From Anaerolineae bacterium (GTDB lineage Bacteria; Chloroflexota; Anaerolineae; Promineifilales; Promineifilaceae): DNA of 64,000 nt. This document shows positions 8,147 to 16,982 of the stretch, piece by piece. The DNA lies in assembly GCA_023384415.1 (NCBI GenBank), contig JAHDWJ010000002.1, forward strand, positions 129,563-193,562, written 5' to 3'. The translations under genes were made by a program, and so were the position numbers. Numbering within the stretch: position 1 is the stretch's first letter; the number at the start of each line of letters is the position of its first letter. The notes under the pieces were generated by a model. The model saw nothing but the letters and a program-made list of their open reading frames with translations, was not told where the DNA came from and made no database searches.

Positions 8147-10177
8147 ATGAAAACTCGCTGGCTTATTTTATCTGTCTTCCTGCTGGCTTTTGCCTTGCGT
8201 GTTTACCGGCTTGCGGAGATCCCCCCTGGCCTGACGCATGATGAGGCCAACCATGGGGTGGAAGCGATGGAGGTGCTGGCCGGGGAGCTGCGGTACTATT
8301 TCCCCCGTAATTATGGCAGTGAGCCGCTGTACAGCTATCTGGTGGCTCTGACGATGTGGGGTGGGGGCGAACATCTGCTGCCCCTACGGCTGGTGAATGT
8401 CTGGTTTGGGGTGTTGGTGATCGCGGCCGCGTACCGGCTCACTCTTGATCTGTTTACTCAGGACAGAAGGCACCTCATCCCTTTGTTTGCGGCCGCAACC
8501 CTCACCCTTACCTTCTGGCCCCTGGCAGCCAGCCGGGAAGCCCTGCGAGCTGGGGTTCTTCCCTTTCTTACCACAATGGCGGTGCTGCTCTTCTGGCGCA
8601 TGGTGCGGCCGGAGAATTCCCCTTTCACCCCTCACGTATCACGTATTACGTATCACGCATCACGTATCACCCCTTTTGCCCTTCTCATCGCCCTCATGCT
8701 TCATACCTACCTGGCGGCGCGAGTGGTCTGGCTTGTTTTTCCGGTTTTTCTCGTTTACCTGTTTCTCTGGCATCGTCCCTGGTTTTGGCGGGGCTGGCAG
8801 CCTACGGTGGCCGGATTGCTGTTGGCTGGGCTGCTGGTTGGGCCAATGTTTCACTATTTGCAGGCCCACCCGTATGCCCAAACCCGTCTGGATATGCTGG
8901 GCAGCACTCTGCAAAGGGTACGAGAGGGTGATCTATGGCCGCTGCTCAGGAACAGTGGTCAGGCTGCGGCCGCGTTCATCCTTCCCGGTTATGGTGACCA
9001 ATTTCTGGCCTACAACATCCCTGGCCGCCCGGTGTTTGTTGGGGTGATGGGGCTGTTCTTTCTCCTGGGGATTGGGGTTTCCTTGTGGCAGTGGCGGCAG
9101 CCCGCCTATGCTCTCATCTTACTTTGGGCACTCATCGGCATTCTCCCTTCGTTAATTACCGGTCCCACCGCCAATACCACCCGTAACCTGGCGGCTCTAA
9201 CCCCATTGATGGTACTGCCGGCCATCGGGCTGGTGTGGCTGATGGCGTGGGGAGAAGAAAAATTCCGGGCGGAGCGGGGAGAACGTAGGGGGGCGATGGT
9301 GGTAGTGGGGTTGGCGGTTGTCGTTTTACTATTTTCAGGGGCAAGAACGTGGCAGGATTATTTTATTCGTTGGGGGGAAGACCCTGATGTGCGGGCGGCA
9401 TATCAAGTCAATTTGGGGCAGGCGGTGGCCTGGGTGAATGAAAACGGGGCCGCTGGCCACCCCATCATCTTCTCCACTGTTTACCCTGGTCCGGCCCATG
9501 ACCCCTCCATTGCTCAGGTTCTATTGGCGAATAAAACCCGGCCCACCCGCTGGTTAGATGCCCGCCTGGGGTTTATTTTTCCTGGGGACGCGGCCGCGAC
9601 ACTCATCATTCCCTCATCTACCCCCCTTCACCCCACCTTTGCTCCGTATCTGCTGCCCCAGGCCAAAATTGATCTGCGCCCCGATGATCTCGATCCCTTT
9701 TTCACCCGGTATACCCTGGCTGATGTTTCCTGGCCAGAATTTAGTACGCCGATCAATTTTAATGGGGCGGTTAAACTGATCCGTACCACCTGGAGCCATA
9801 ACCCGGCTCGCCCTGGGGATGTGGTAGAGTTGATAACCTGGTGGCAGGTGGTAGACCCGGCCCGCGTTGGCCCTATCGTTCCCCCCTCATTTACTACCGA
9901 GGTTGTCTTTTTCACCCAAATTTTGCGCCCTGATAACCTCATTCTGGCCCAGCAAGACCGGCTGGATGTACCATCTTGGGGTTGGCAAATGGGCGACATT
10001 GTTGTACAAATACATCAATTACATTTGCCTGGAGACGCGGCCGCGGGAGAATATCAAGTCATCGTGGGCATTTACGATGCCACATCCTGGCAGCGCACCC
10101 CAGTCATTAACAGCAATGGCCTGATCATTGATGACAAAACCTCCATAACCCCATTGATCATCAGTTCTGACCATTGA
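8147..10177 (+). CDS. ArnT/PMT-like (GT39 superfamily) membrane glycosyltransferase
   Basis: 676 residues: about ten to twelve membrane helices in the first 420 residues, then a soluble C-terminal beta-rich domain. The first extracytoplasmic loop carries PPGLTHDEANHG. The Asp-Glu pair there matches the catalytic/metal-binding acidic residues of GT-C fold glycosyltransferases that use polyprenyl-phosphate sugars. A close paralogue with the same motif is encoded at 18302-20332. Residues around 163-177 (PHVSRITYHASRITP) come from a short ACGTATCAC-type DNA repeat inside the gene. Likely function: transfer of a lipid-linked sugar onto a surface molecule outside the membrane. The acceptor is unknown. 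Confidence 0.78.
   Translation: MKTRWLILSVFLLAFALRVYRLAEIPPGLTHDEANHGVEAMEVLAGELRYYFPRNYGSEPLYSYLVALTMWGGGEHLLPLRLVNVWFGVLVIAAAYRLTLDLFTQDRRHLIPLFAAATLTLTFWPLAASREALRAGVLPFLTTMAVLLFWRMVRPENSPFTPHVSRITYHASRITPFALLIALMLHTYLAARVVWLVFPVFLVYLFLWHRPWFWRGWQPTVAGLLLAGLLVGPMFHYLQAHPYAQTRLDMLGSTLQRVREGDLWPLLRNSGQAAAAFILPGYGDQFLAYNIPGRPVFVGVMGLFFLLGIGVSLWQWRQPAYALILLWALIGILPSLITGPTANTTRNLAALTPLMVLPAIGLVWLMAWGEEKFRAERGERRGAMVVVGLAVVVLLFSGARTWQDYFIRWGEDPDVRAAYQVNLGQAVAWVNENGAAGHPIIFSTVYPGPAHDPSIAQVLLANKTRPTRWLDARLGFIFPGDAAATLIIPSSTPLHPTFAPYLLPQAKIDLRPDDLDPFFTRYTLADVSWPEFSTPINFNGAVKLIRTTWSHNPARPGDVVELITWWQVVDPARVGPIVPPSFTTEVVFFTQILRPDNLILAQQDRLDVPSWGWQMGDIVVQIHQLHLPGDAAAGEYQVIVGIYDATSWQRTPVINSNGLIIDDKTSITPLIISSDH
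8636..8672 (+). repeat. ACGTATCAC short tandem repeat inside coding sequence
   Basis: About four imperfect copies of a 9-10 base unit (ACGTATCAC, ACGTATTACG, TATCACGCATC) occur in frame within the GT39-like gene and add the peptide HVSRITYHASRIT. A related array, ACGTTTCACGCTTCACG, occurs between modB and modC near 35488. Confidence 0.7.
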
Positions 10178-10192
10178 TTGACCAGCATACTA

Positions 10193-10225
10193 TTTACGAT
10201 TGACGATTGTAGATTTACGATGGGT
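10193..10225 (+). repeat. Dispersed repeat, copy 1 (TTACGATTGACGATT type)
   Basis: The sequence TTACGATTGACGATT, one variable base, then TAGATTTACGAT is found here and again at 20930-20961. Both copies are intergenic. The copy here overlaps the untranslated leader of the sortase gene. Confidence 0.7.
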
Positions 10226-10262
10226 GACATCCACCGGATCTCTCAATCTCTCATCTCCACCC

Positions 10263-11270
10263 ATGACCGACCGACGCCCTGTTGAAAACCTCTCTTTAGA
10301 CGAATTAGAGTCCCTGCTGTACCGCAAAAAGCGGGCTACCCGGCAGCAGCGGCTTTTACGTCTGAAAAAAGCCGGGCGCGTGGTGGAGGTGGCCGGGCTG
10401 CCCGCGCCTCACCCAATACCACCGGCTCTGACGCGGCCGCGCCTCATTCCCAATGGGGCGTTGCGCCATTACGCCACCGCCGATGAACTCCCCACGACTC
10501 CTGACCTCCCTGATGAACCCGCCCCCACTCGCCGCCCCATCCAATTTCGTTGGGTGTTTAACCAACTGCTGCTCTTTGTGGAAATTGTAGGGGTAATTGG
10601 GTTTCTGGTAGTGCTCATTTCTTTGTGGGAAACGCGCCAGGAGTTAAATGCGGAGGTTGCGGCCGCGCAGGAGAGCCAGAGCATCACCGTGGCCCTACCT
10701 ACCCCCATGCCTACCCCGATCATTGGTGTCGTCGTTCTGCCCAGCGGCCATCGCCCGCCGGTGGCCGGCCGCCCCCCAGAACAAGGGGAAGCGGGCGATA
10801 TTCCCGAACATCTACGCCCCTTCATCAACAATTATGTACCCCCACCCCTGCCCACCCCAGGCCCAGAACAGGCCCGGCTGATTGAAATACCGGCTATCGG
10901 CGTCAATCGGGTTATTGTGGCCGGAGATGATTGGGAGCAGCTTAAAAAGGGGGTAGGCCACCATATCGGGTCGGCCCAGCCGGGTCAGATTGGCAACATG
11001 GTGCTTTCCGCTCACAACGATATTTTTGGGGAAATATTTCGGCATCTGGATAAACTCAAACCGGGGGATGAAATCATCGTCTCCACCGAAATTCAATCTT
11101 ACACCTACATCGTGCGGGAAATCAAAGTGGTTGAACCCACCGATGTCTGGGTGATGGAGCCAACCGATTATCCCGGCACCACCCTGATCTCCTGTTATCC
11201 CTACCAGGTCAATAACAAACGGATTGTGGTCTTTGCTGATTTAGCCGATCCCCCAACATCTGATATATAA
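10263..11270 (+). CDS. Sortase family transpeptidase, membrane anchored
   Basis: 335 residues from ATG 10263; the TTG at 10200 lies inside a dispersed repeat and is rejected. A basic cytoplasmic N-terminus (residues 1-90) precedes one membrane helix near 105-125. A Pro-rich linker follows, then the sortase barrel. The catalytic triad is visible: His251 in LSAHND, Cys311 in TLISCYPY and Arg320 in NNKRIVV. Sortases cleave sorting signals of surface proteins and attach them to a cell-envelope nucleophile. The type II membrane layout and the spacing resemble class D/E enzymes. No LPXTG substrate is encoded nearby, so targets are elsewhere. It sits at the end of the surface-glycan cluster. No Shine-Dalgarno sequence is obvious. 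Confidence 0.88.
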   Translation: MTDRRPVENLSLDELESLLYRKKRATRQQRLLRLKKAGRVVEVAGLPAPHPIPPALTRPRLIPNGALRHYATADELPTTPDLPDEPAPTRRPIQFRWVFNQLLLFVEIVGVIGFLVVLISLWETRQELNAEVAAAQESQSITVALPTPMPTPIIGVVVLPSGHRPPVAGRPPEQGEAGDIPEHLRPFINNYVPPPLPTPGPEQARLIEIPAIGVNRVIVAGDDWEQLKKGVGHHIGSAQPGQIGNMVLSAHNDIFGEIFRHLDKLKPGDEIIVSTEIQSYTYIVREIKVVEPTDVWVMEPTDYPGTTLISCYPYQVNNKRIVVFADLADPPTSDI

Positions 11271-11359
11271 GTGGAGTCCGGCGTTTTTTAATTTGACGAT
11301 TGGTCATTGGTGTATTGGTTATTACCATTGGTGAAATTAATTTTCGCCAGAGTCCAGTA

Positions 11360-11365
11360 TATAAT
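11360..11365 (+). promoter_or_regulatory. Possible -10 element for the small membrane protein gene
   Basis: A perfect TATAAT lies about 130 bases upstream of the ATG at 11491, but the base pairs 17 upstream are a poor -35 match. The leader between them contains GGGTACATAG twice (near 11369 and 11470) and a TTCTTTCTT/AAGAAAG pairing. The assignment is weak. Confidence 0.3.
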
Positions 11366-11490
11366 TAGGGTACATAGTAACTTCTCAATAGGTTGGGGCT
11401 GTAAGGCAAGATTCTTTCTTCCCCGCACAAGTAAGAAAGTTGTGCTACATTTGGGAAGATACTAACCAGGGTACATAGGAGTAATGTTTT

Positions 11491-11718
11491 ATGAGTAGTG
11501 GTAAGAAAATTAGACGAGTACGGCGGCCGCAATCAACCCCTTCCCGTGCAGCCACCCCAGCTCCAATCACCTCACCCGCCCCCAAGCCGCAATATGCCAG
11601 CAGCGAAGAGGAACTGCGTGAAGAGTACGCCTATGTGCTGCAAGATTTACGGCGCGTCTTCATCCTTGCGGCCGCCATGTTCCTGCTCCTCATCCTGGTT
11701 AACATCTTTTTGCTGTAA
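11491..11718 (+). CDS. Small single-pass membrane protein, unknown function
   Basis: 75 residues. The N-terminus is basic (KKIRRVRRPQ), followed by a Pro/Ala linker and an acidic EEELREEY stretch. One strongly hydrophobic helix at the C-terminus (VFILAAAMFLLLILVNIFLL) makes it look tail-anchored. ATG 11491 has AGGAG 9 bases upstream, which supports translation. It lies between the sortase gene and a convergent CoA-binding protein gene. The family is not recognised. Confidence 0.65.
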   Translation: MSSGKKIRRVRRPQSTPSRAATPAPITSPAPKPQYASSEEELREEYAYVLQDLRRVFILAAAMFLLLILVNIFLL

Positions 11719-11734
11719 CCTAAAACGGTGTGGC

Positions 11735-12145
11735 TCATCTTGTGCTGGCCGCCCATTGACGATGGGCCACGAGCATACAGGTATCTTGAACCACAGCTAA
11801 CCCGGCCGCCCGTGCGGCCGCGGCCGCGCCTTCATGTTTTATCCCCAACTGCATCCATACCGCCTTCGCCCCAATCGTGATCGCCTGGGTCACAAAAGGG
11901 GGCACATTCTCACTGCGCTGAAAAAGCAGTACCAGATCAACCGGCTCAGGAATCCCCGCCAGAGCGGCATACGCTTTCTCCCCTAACCCTGTCTCCAAAT
12001 TGGGATTCACGGGAATAATACGGTATCCCTGCTTCTGCAAATAAGCCGGCACATAATAACCCGCCTTGGCCGTGTACCGGGAAAACCCCACAACCGCAAT
12101 CGTCTGACACGTTTGCATGATCTGGATCATCGTCTCATCAACCAT
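11735..12145 (-). CDS. CoA-binding domain protein (YccU-like)
   Basis: 136 residues from ATG 12145, chosen because GAGGT lies 5 bases upstream; the frame is open further, to 12226, but that part is not conserved in type. The Rossmann-like start IAVVGFSRYTAKAGYYVPAYL, then the PVNP and GEKAYAAL elements and the C-terminal WMQLGIKHEGAAAAARAAGL, match the CoA_binding_2 family. Family members bind CoA or derivatives; the physiological role is generally unknown. Three overlapping GCGGCCGC/GCCGCG units at about 11811-11828 encode its Ala-rich AAAAARAAG segment. Confidence 0.82.
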   Translation of the reverse strand: MVDETMIQIMQTCQTIAVVGFSRYTAKAGYYVPAYLQKQGYRIIPVNPNLETGLGEKAYAALAGIPEPVDLVLLFQRSENVPPFVTQAITIGAKAVWMQLGIKHEGAAAAARAAGLAVVQDTCMLVAHRQWAASTR

Positions 12146-12267
12146 CTTGTACCTCATCCAAAACAGGTTGTTCAAAATTTCGTGGAGGCCAACGTGAAAC
12201 GTCATATGTGTGGTTCCTCTGGTCACATATCATGTACAACCCGGCAAAATCCCCAAAGGCCCAAACA

Positions 12268-12300
12268 AAAATCGGGTGCTGCGATTATTCACAGCACCCG
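12268..12300 (-). terminator. Intrinsic terminator of the cytochrome operon
   Basis: On the minus strand CGGGTGCTG pairs with CAGCACCCG (9 bp) around an 8-base loop, followed by ATTTTTG. It lies about 37 bases after the stop of the dihaem cytochrome c gene. Confidence 0.85.
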
Positions 12301-12336
12301 ACTATTACTTGCTAACTGACAACTGCTAACTGTCAC

Positions 12337-13230
12337 TTACCGCCGCGTATACTCAATCTCCACGCCGGTTGTCTCTAAATTGTTGCCCAGGATGAAGGTC
12401 ATCAAATCAATCATTGACTGGGGGTCACGGATGCGGGTGCCAAAGTTGCCGGGCATCCCACTGGGCATCCCACAGGGACCGGTGGGGCATTCGGCGGCGA
12501 TGTGAGCGTTGGGGGCCAGAACAGATTCGTAGAGATAATCTGCGGCCGCGTACCCATCTACAATACTCCCCCCTCGTGCGGCCAAATCACCCAACCAGGG
12601 GCCAACCCTGGCTGATCCTGCCTGAGCCGGATTGCCGTGACAACTGGTGCAGGCATAGGTGCGATCATACAGTTCTGCGCCACGGGTGGCATCCCCTGGG
12701 GTTGTCACTCCTTCCGCAGCCAGCAGCTCCGTAACCGTCAGCGGCCATTCATACGGTGGGGGGCCTTCGGTGGTACAAAGCTCTGGTCGCCAATTGAGAA
12801 CGAATTGGGTCACATTTTCAATTTCATACCCTTCCATAGGGCCACCCAACTCCGCACTCCAGGTAGGCATTTGCGTTCCAATACGCCCGGCATAAATAGT
12901 GCCATAAATGTAATCCCGCACCGTAAATTTATAATCTTGATCAATCAGCCGGTTAGACGGTTCACCACAAAGCAAATATTCATCTTTGAGGGGCAGGCCA
13001 ATACAGGCGATTGGCTCACCAGCAGCGTTAAAACAGTCCAAAGCATCCCCCGCTGCTCCATGGCAGGTGGCACAGTTGTTGACATAAAGCTCGGCCCCTT
13101 TTTCAATATTACGTCCCAGGTCTGCGGCCGCGAAACGCTCCAGGCGAGCCGGCTCACGCAGCGCCGCATAACCAAAGAGCATCATCGTCATCATAAAAGC
13201 CACTGTACCGATCACAATTTTTACTTGCAT
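12337..13230 (-). CDS. Membrane-anchored dihaem cytochrome c of a bc-type complex
   Basis: 297 residues. One N-terminal membrane anchor (IVIGTVAFMMTMMLFGY) is followed by two haem c sites, CATCH at residues 53-57 and CTSCH at 194-198. Met residues that could serve as axial ligands include GTQMPTW near 121 and the GMPSGMPG loop. ATG 13230 follows GAGGAAGAGAAGCC. It is the third gene after Rieske and cytochrome b, so it most likely carries electrons out of a menaquinol:cytochrome c reductase in place of cytochrome c1. An intrinsic terminator follows the gene. Confidence 0.88.
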   Translation of the reverse strand: MQVKIVIGTVAFMMTMMLFGYAALREPARLERFAAADLGRNIEKGAELYVNNCATCHGAAGDALDCFNAAGEPIACIGLPLKDEYLLCGEPSNRLIDQDYKFTVRDYIYGTIYAGRIGTQMPTWSAELGGPMEGYEIENVTQFVLNWRPELCTTEGPPPYEWPLTVTELLAAEGVTTPGDATRGAELYDRTYACTSCHGNPAQAGSARVGPWLGDLAARGGSIVDGYAAADYLYESVLAPNAHIAAECPTGPCGMPSGMPGNFGTRIRDPQSMIDLMTFILGNNLETTGVEIEYTRR

Positions 13231-13336
13231 GGCTTCTCTTCCTCGTATTCGTTCAGCAGTTTCAAATAAGCAGTGGCTGTTCAGCCAGAACCCAGGCTTT
13301 TCTACCCGCCTGGGCCCACTATCCTACACCTTCATT

Positions 13337-15016
13337 CTAATCTTCTTCGTAATTAGAATCCTGGTGCCGATAACCTACCGTCTGGCTGTTAATCAAAAAT
13401 TCACCCGGCCGATTTGGGTCTTCCACCTTCGCCGTAATGATCAGCTCCATCATATTAGCCTGGAATTGACGGATAATCAGTTGGAATTCTGGATTTGGCA
13501 TGGCATCCCGGGTGTAATAGGTACGATATTTAATCGAACCATCATCCTGGATAACCGGTCGGCAGGCTGGCAGATGGAGCGGATTAGGCTTGCCCTTCCC
13601 TTCCATGAAACAGCCATGGGTAAAGATAGCCCCTTCTAATTCATGTAAAGCATGAGTCAGATGGTAACGATCAGGCAGTGCCTGCCCCGGCAAATAAACC
13701 CCAGGTCGTAGTTCGCTGTAGGGCACTTCTTTAAGAACACTATGCCCTTCCTGGGGTAAAATCTCCTGGAATACCTCTTGATCTGGGGAACTGGCTACCA
13801 AATATTCCGGCGATCCCATCCAGTTAGAGATGAGCATGATAACGATAAAGGCCATCGAAACAGACAAACCTAAACGGCGATCAATGTAGCGACGGCTCTT
13901 ACCCACTTCAATATAGGGCATGACGGTAAAGGCCACCAGCAAACCGGGAATCAAGACAAAGGCGATAAACGTTTTGTCAGCCAGTTTGAGCCACCCTTGC
14001 GACCAGGCTAGATACCAGGGGGCTACCACATGGAGCGGTGTTACCAGTGGGTTAGCATGGCTTTCTAAGGGGGCATTGTAAAGGCCAAAGAGGGGAACAG
14101 CCACCAGGATTAACGTCGCCAGGGCGGTCCACATGAGTTCGCTGGTCAAAATATCGGGGATGAAGTAGGTGCGCTCCTCTTTGGGCACACGTTTGGCGGT
14201 ATCTTCACCAATTTCTTCCCGGCCAGGGGGAAGTGAATGACCATGTAAAACGACTTTGTAATAATGGACAAAGAAGAAAATGGCTAATAAAAGGGGCATG
14301 ACCAGGACATGGAGCAAGTACCAACGGAGCAAACCACCAGCCCCTACCTGCGGCGCACCAGCCAGGAGTAATCCTACATTCCGGCCGATAAATTCAGGGC
14401 CGGGATGGGCTTCAGTAGCACTGAGGAAAACTGTTAAAGCCCAGTAGCCTAATTGGTCCCAGGGAAGCAAATAGCCGCTAAAGCTCAACATGAGGGTCAG
14501 GACAAGCAAGATCATGCCTGTAGCCCAGGTAAATTGGCGCGGCTTTTTGTAGCTGCCGGTTATGAAGGTACGAAGCATGTGCAAGGCAACAACCAATACC
14601 ATCACCTCAGCCCCAAAGCGGTGTAAGTTCCGCATCAGTTGACCCAGAGGCACATTACCCAGGATGTTCCAGATGTCCTGGTACGCCGCCACTGGAGACG
14701 GGGTATAGAAGATCATCAGGAAAATCCCAGTGATGGTTTCCCAGACAAAGAGCCAGGTGGAGAGCCAGCCTAAGCGGAAGGTGGGATAGATGTGGGTTAC
14801 TTCGGTGTGGTAGAAGCTGGGCCGGATGTGGAGCCAAAAGCCATCAGCGTGCGGCCGCAAACGAGGATTGGGTCGGCGTGGCTCATCTCCCCGCAGGGCC
14901 GCCCGGATGTCGTTAATATTCATCCCGGCGGTTATCCGCTCCACAACCTCATCGGCTTTCGCAATGGTGGCCTGCTTCAGACCCATTTCTTGCACTTGTT
15001 CAATAAACGTAGCCAT
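13337..15016 (-). CDS. Cytochrome b subunit of quinol:cytochrome c oxidoreductase (full-length type)
   Basis: 559 residues containing both the b6-like N-terminal half and the subunit-IV-like C-terminal half in one chain. The paired haem-ligand histidines are visible in NLHRFGAEVMVLVVALHML and further on in YLLHVLVMPLLLAIFFFVHYY. Several later membrane helices follow. A soluble C-terminal extension of about 120 residues (from about residue 430) is longer than in typical cytochrome b. ATG 15016 has AGAGGAATCAGTT upstream. The neighbours are the Rieske protein upstream and the dihaem cytochrome c downstream, which together would form a complete menaquinol-oxidising complex. Confidence 0.92.
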   Translation of the reverse strand: MATFIEQVQEMGLKQATIAKADEVVERITAGMNINDIRAALRGDEPRRPNPRLRPHADGFWLHIRPSFYHTEVTHIYPTFRLGWLSTWLFVWETITGIFLMIFYTPSPVAAYQDIWNILGNVPLGQLMRNLHRFGAEVMVLVVALHMLRTFITGSYKKPRQFTWATGMILLVLTLMLSFSGYLLPWDQLGYWALTVFLSATEAHPGPEFIGRNVGLLLAGAPQVGAGGLLRWYLLHVLVMPLLLAIFFFVHYYKVVLHGHSLPPGREEIGEDTAKRVPKEERTYFIPDILTSELMWTALATLILVAVPLFGLYNAPLESHANPLVTPLHVVAPWYLAWSQGWLKLADKTFIAFVLIPGLLVAFTVMPYIEVGKSRRYIDRRLGLSVSMAFIVIMLISNWMGSPEYLVASSPDQEVFQEILPQEGHSVLKEVPYSELRPGVYLPGQALPDRYHLTHALHELEGAIFTHGCFMEGKGKPNPLHLPACRPVIQDDGSIKYRTYYTRDAMPNPEFQLIIRQFQANMMELIITAKVEDPNRPGEFLINSQTVGYRHQDSNYEED

Positions 15017-15155
15017 AACTGATTCCTCTGCAATCTTAAGAACAAAATGCTATTAACAATACTCAGTAGTTCACTTAAAAAGAATTCCCGGATAAGGCAG
15101 GGCTATCTCGTATCAGGCTAGAAATCTGTGTGCGAAATAGGCTGCCTGGTTATTC

Positions 15156-15794
15156 TCAGGTAGCGCGGGCCAACTGCCGTAACAAAGTCGGGTTGCTGCC
15201 TTGCCGCCGATCGCCGGTGTTGATCAAAAGTTGGGCCGTATTTGCCGGTAACACCATAGGGGCATATTCATTTGTCCGGCTGTCTGTTTGGGATGTAGCT
15301 AAGAGGGCGCCATCAGCATCAACCGCTTCAATTGAAAATCGGTCTAAGGTGCGAGGCGCCGGGTCTTCGATTCGGCGACCATCCAGGCGGTATTTAGACC
15401 CATGACAGGGGCACTCAAACCGCTCATTGGCTTCAATCCAATCATAGATGCAGCCCAGGTGGGTACATACTTTATAAACGGCCAAAACCCCGACAATATC
15501 ATTTGGCTCGTCGGTTGCCCGGTACATACGGTCATTGGATTCTGTTGTATCGAGATTGACTAACCAAAACCGCCCCTGACTAAAACCAACTGGCCTGGCA
15601 TTTTTGGCTGGCACCTGATCAACGGGAACAGCGAATTTACCGCCAAACTCCCCTTCTTTGAAGCGGGGCAGAGCAAACCAGACAAAAAGACCAGTAAACT
15701 CAGCGGTAAAGAGGGCCATGGATGCGCCCCAAACATAATAAAGGAATTCGCGGCGGGTTAGACCCGAATTGCTAGATGCGGTTGCTTCAGCCAT
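15156..15794 (-). CDS. Rieske [2Fe-2S] protein of the bc-type complex
   Basis: 212 residues. The N-terminus has a Tat-like LTRREFL motif followed by a membrane anchor (YYVWGASMALFTAEFTGLFVWF). The two Rieske cluster loops are clear: CTHLGC (Cys110, His112) and CPCHGS (Cys128, His131), with Cys115 and Cys130 positioned for the stabilising disulphide. It is the first gene of the three-gene respiratory operon. ATG 15794 has AGGAGATGCCCGCTT upstream. A 139-base gap separates it from the cytochrome b gene. Confidence 0.93.
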   Translation of the reverse strand: MAEATASSNSGLTRREFLYYVWGASMALFTAEFTGLFVWFALPRFKEGEFGGKFAVPVDQVPAKNARPVGFSQGRFWLVNLDTTESNDRMYRATDEPNDIVGVLAVYKVCTHLGCIYDWIEANERFECPCHGSKYRLDGRRIEDPAPRTLDRFSIEAVDADGALLATSQTDSRTNEYAPMVLPANTAQLLINTGDRRQGSNPTLLRQLARAT

Positions 15795-15961
15795 AAGCGG
15801 GCATCTCCTATAAAAAGCAAAAGGGATTTGTCAAGAATGGGCATTACAGGTCAAACGCTGCCTGCAACCACCTTACAGACAGCTTTATCTGTACTTTTTA
15901 TCACAATCAACATTATACCAAACCGGATTTGACGGGCAAACAATACCGGGGGATAAGGTGA

Positions 15962-16035
<74 letters not shown>

Positions 16036-16129
16036 TAGAGAACGACGGTGATTATATCTTGCGTGATGAAATATGCCACTGTTAAAAATGGTTTAAGGTA
16101 GCCATTCGCCATTTGCCTAGAAATGAATG

Positions 16130-16312
16130 TAGGGGCGGGCGGGAAAGGTGGGCCAGGATTTTGGTCAAACGAGACTGTTCCGTTCTCACCTGCCTCGCCC
16201 CGCTTGGGCTAAAACAGGGGGCAAAGGAGTGAGACAGGCGGGAATGGCGTAGAACCGCTTGACCCAGATGGTTGCCCGCCTATCCCACCCCTACCACGCT
16301 CCTACACGATGG
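16130..16312. repeat. Imperfect long inverted repeat, possible MITE-like element or structured RNA
   Basis: The outer arms are GTAGGGGCGGGCGGGAAAGG (16131-16150) and, reverse-complemented from 16284-16303, GTAGGGGTGGGATAGGCGGG. Inside, GGTCAAACG (from about 16162) faces CGCTTGACC (to about 16265), and TCTCACCTGCCTC faces GAGACAGGCGGG. The stretch lies in a gene-free 300-base space between tRNA-Val and pdxH. No transposase is present. Confidence 0.5.
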
Positions 16313-16337
16313 GTTCTAAATTGAGAATTGCTGCTGG

Positions 16338-16982
16338 TTAGGGGGATAGCCGCTGTAAAATCCATTCCCCCTTATCTGTCAGGTGGTAGGATAAGCGGTC
16401 ATGGAAGCGGTGGCTTTGCCCCTGCCAAAATTCATAACTAACTGGCTGTAAGCAGTAACCACCCCAAAAAGGCGGCCGCGCAATTTCCTGCTCGCCAAAT
16501 TGGGCCTGATATTGTTCATACTGGGCCTCTAGCAGGGCGCGGCCGCTGACCGGTTCACTTTGCGCTGAAGCCCACGCCCCTATCTGGCTGGGCCGTGGCC
16601 GTGTGGCAAAATACGCATCTGATTCTTCTGGGGGTAACGGGGTAACAATCCCCTCCAGCCGTACCTGGCGATGGTGTTCATACCACCAAAAAAGTAAAGC
16701 CGCGCACGGATTACGCGCTAACTCCTGCCCTTTGCGGCTCTGGTAATGAGTAAAAAAGACAAATCCCCGTTCATCAAACCGTTTTAGCAGCACCATGCGG
16801 GCCGAAGGGCGGCCATCGGGGGTAGCCGTAGCCAGGGTCATAGCATCTACCTGGGGCAGTTGATCAGCCCTCGCGGCCGCGAACCAATCGGCAAACTGGA
16901 TCAACGGGTCTGGGGAGACATCCCCCTGTCGTAACCCCTGTCCCTCATATCGGGCACGTAAAAGGTCTGGTTTGTTCATCAT
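16338..16982 (-). CDS. pdxH: Pyridoxamine 5'-phosphate oxidase
   Basis: 214 residues, the normal length for the family. Recognisable elements are the N-terminal ADPLIQF-like stretch (SPDPLIQFADWF), the FMN-contact sequences SARMVLLKRFDERGFVFFTHY and SRKGQEL, then QVRLEG, the substrate region RPRPSQIGAWAS, and the terminal RLSP. The enzyme oxidises pyridoxamine- and pyridoxine-phosphate to pyridoxal phosphate with FMN and oxygen. It starts inside the last codons of the MFS transporter gene (ATGA overlap), so the two are translationally coupled. Confidence 0.93.
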   Translation of the reverse strand: MMNKPDLLRARYEGQGLRQGDVSPDPLIQFADWFAAARADQLPQVDAMTLATATPDGRPSARMVLLKRFDERGFVFFTHYQSRKGQELARNPCAALLFWWYEHHRQVRLEGIVTPLPPEESDAYFATRPRPSQIGAWASAQSEPVSGRALLEAQYEQYQAQFGEQEIARPPFWGGYCLQPVSYEFWQGQSHRFHDRLSYHLTDKGEWILQRLSP

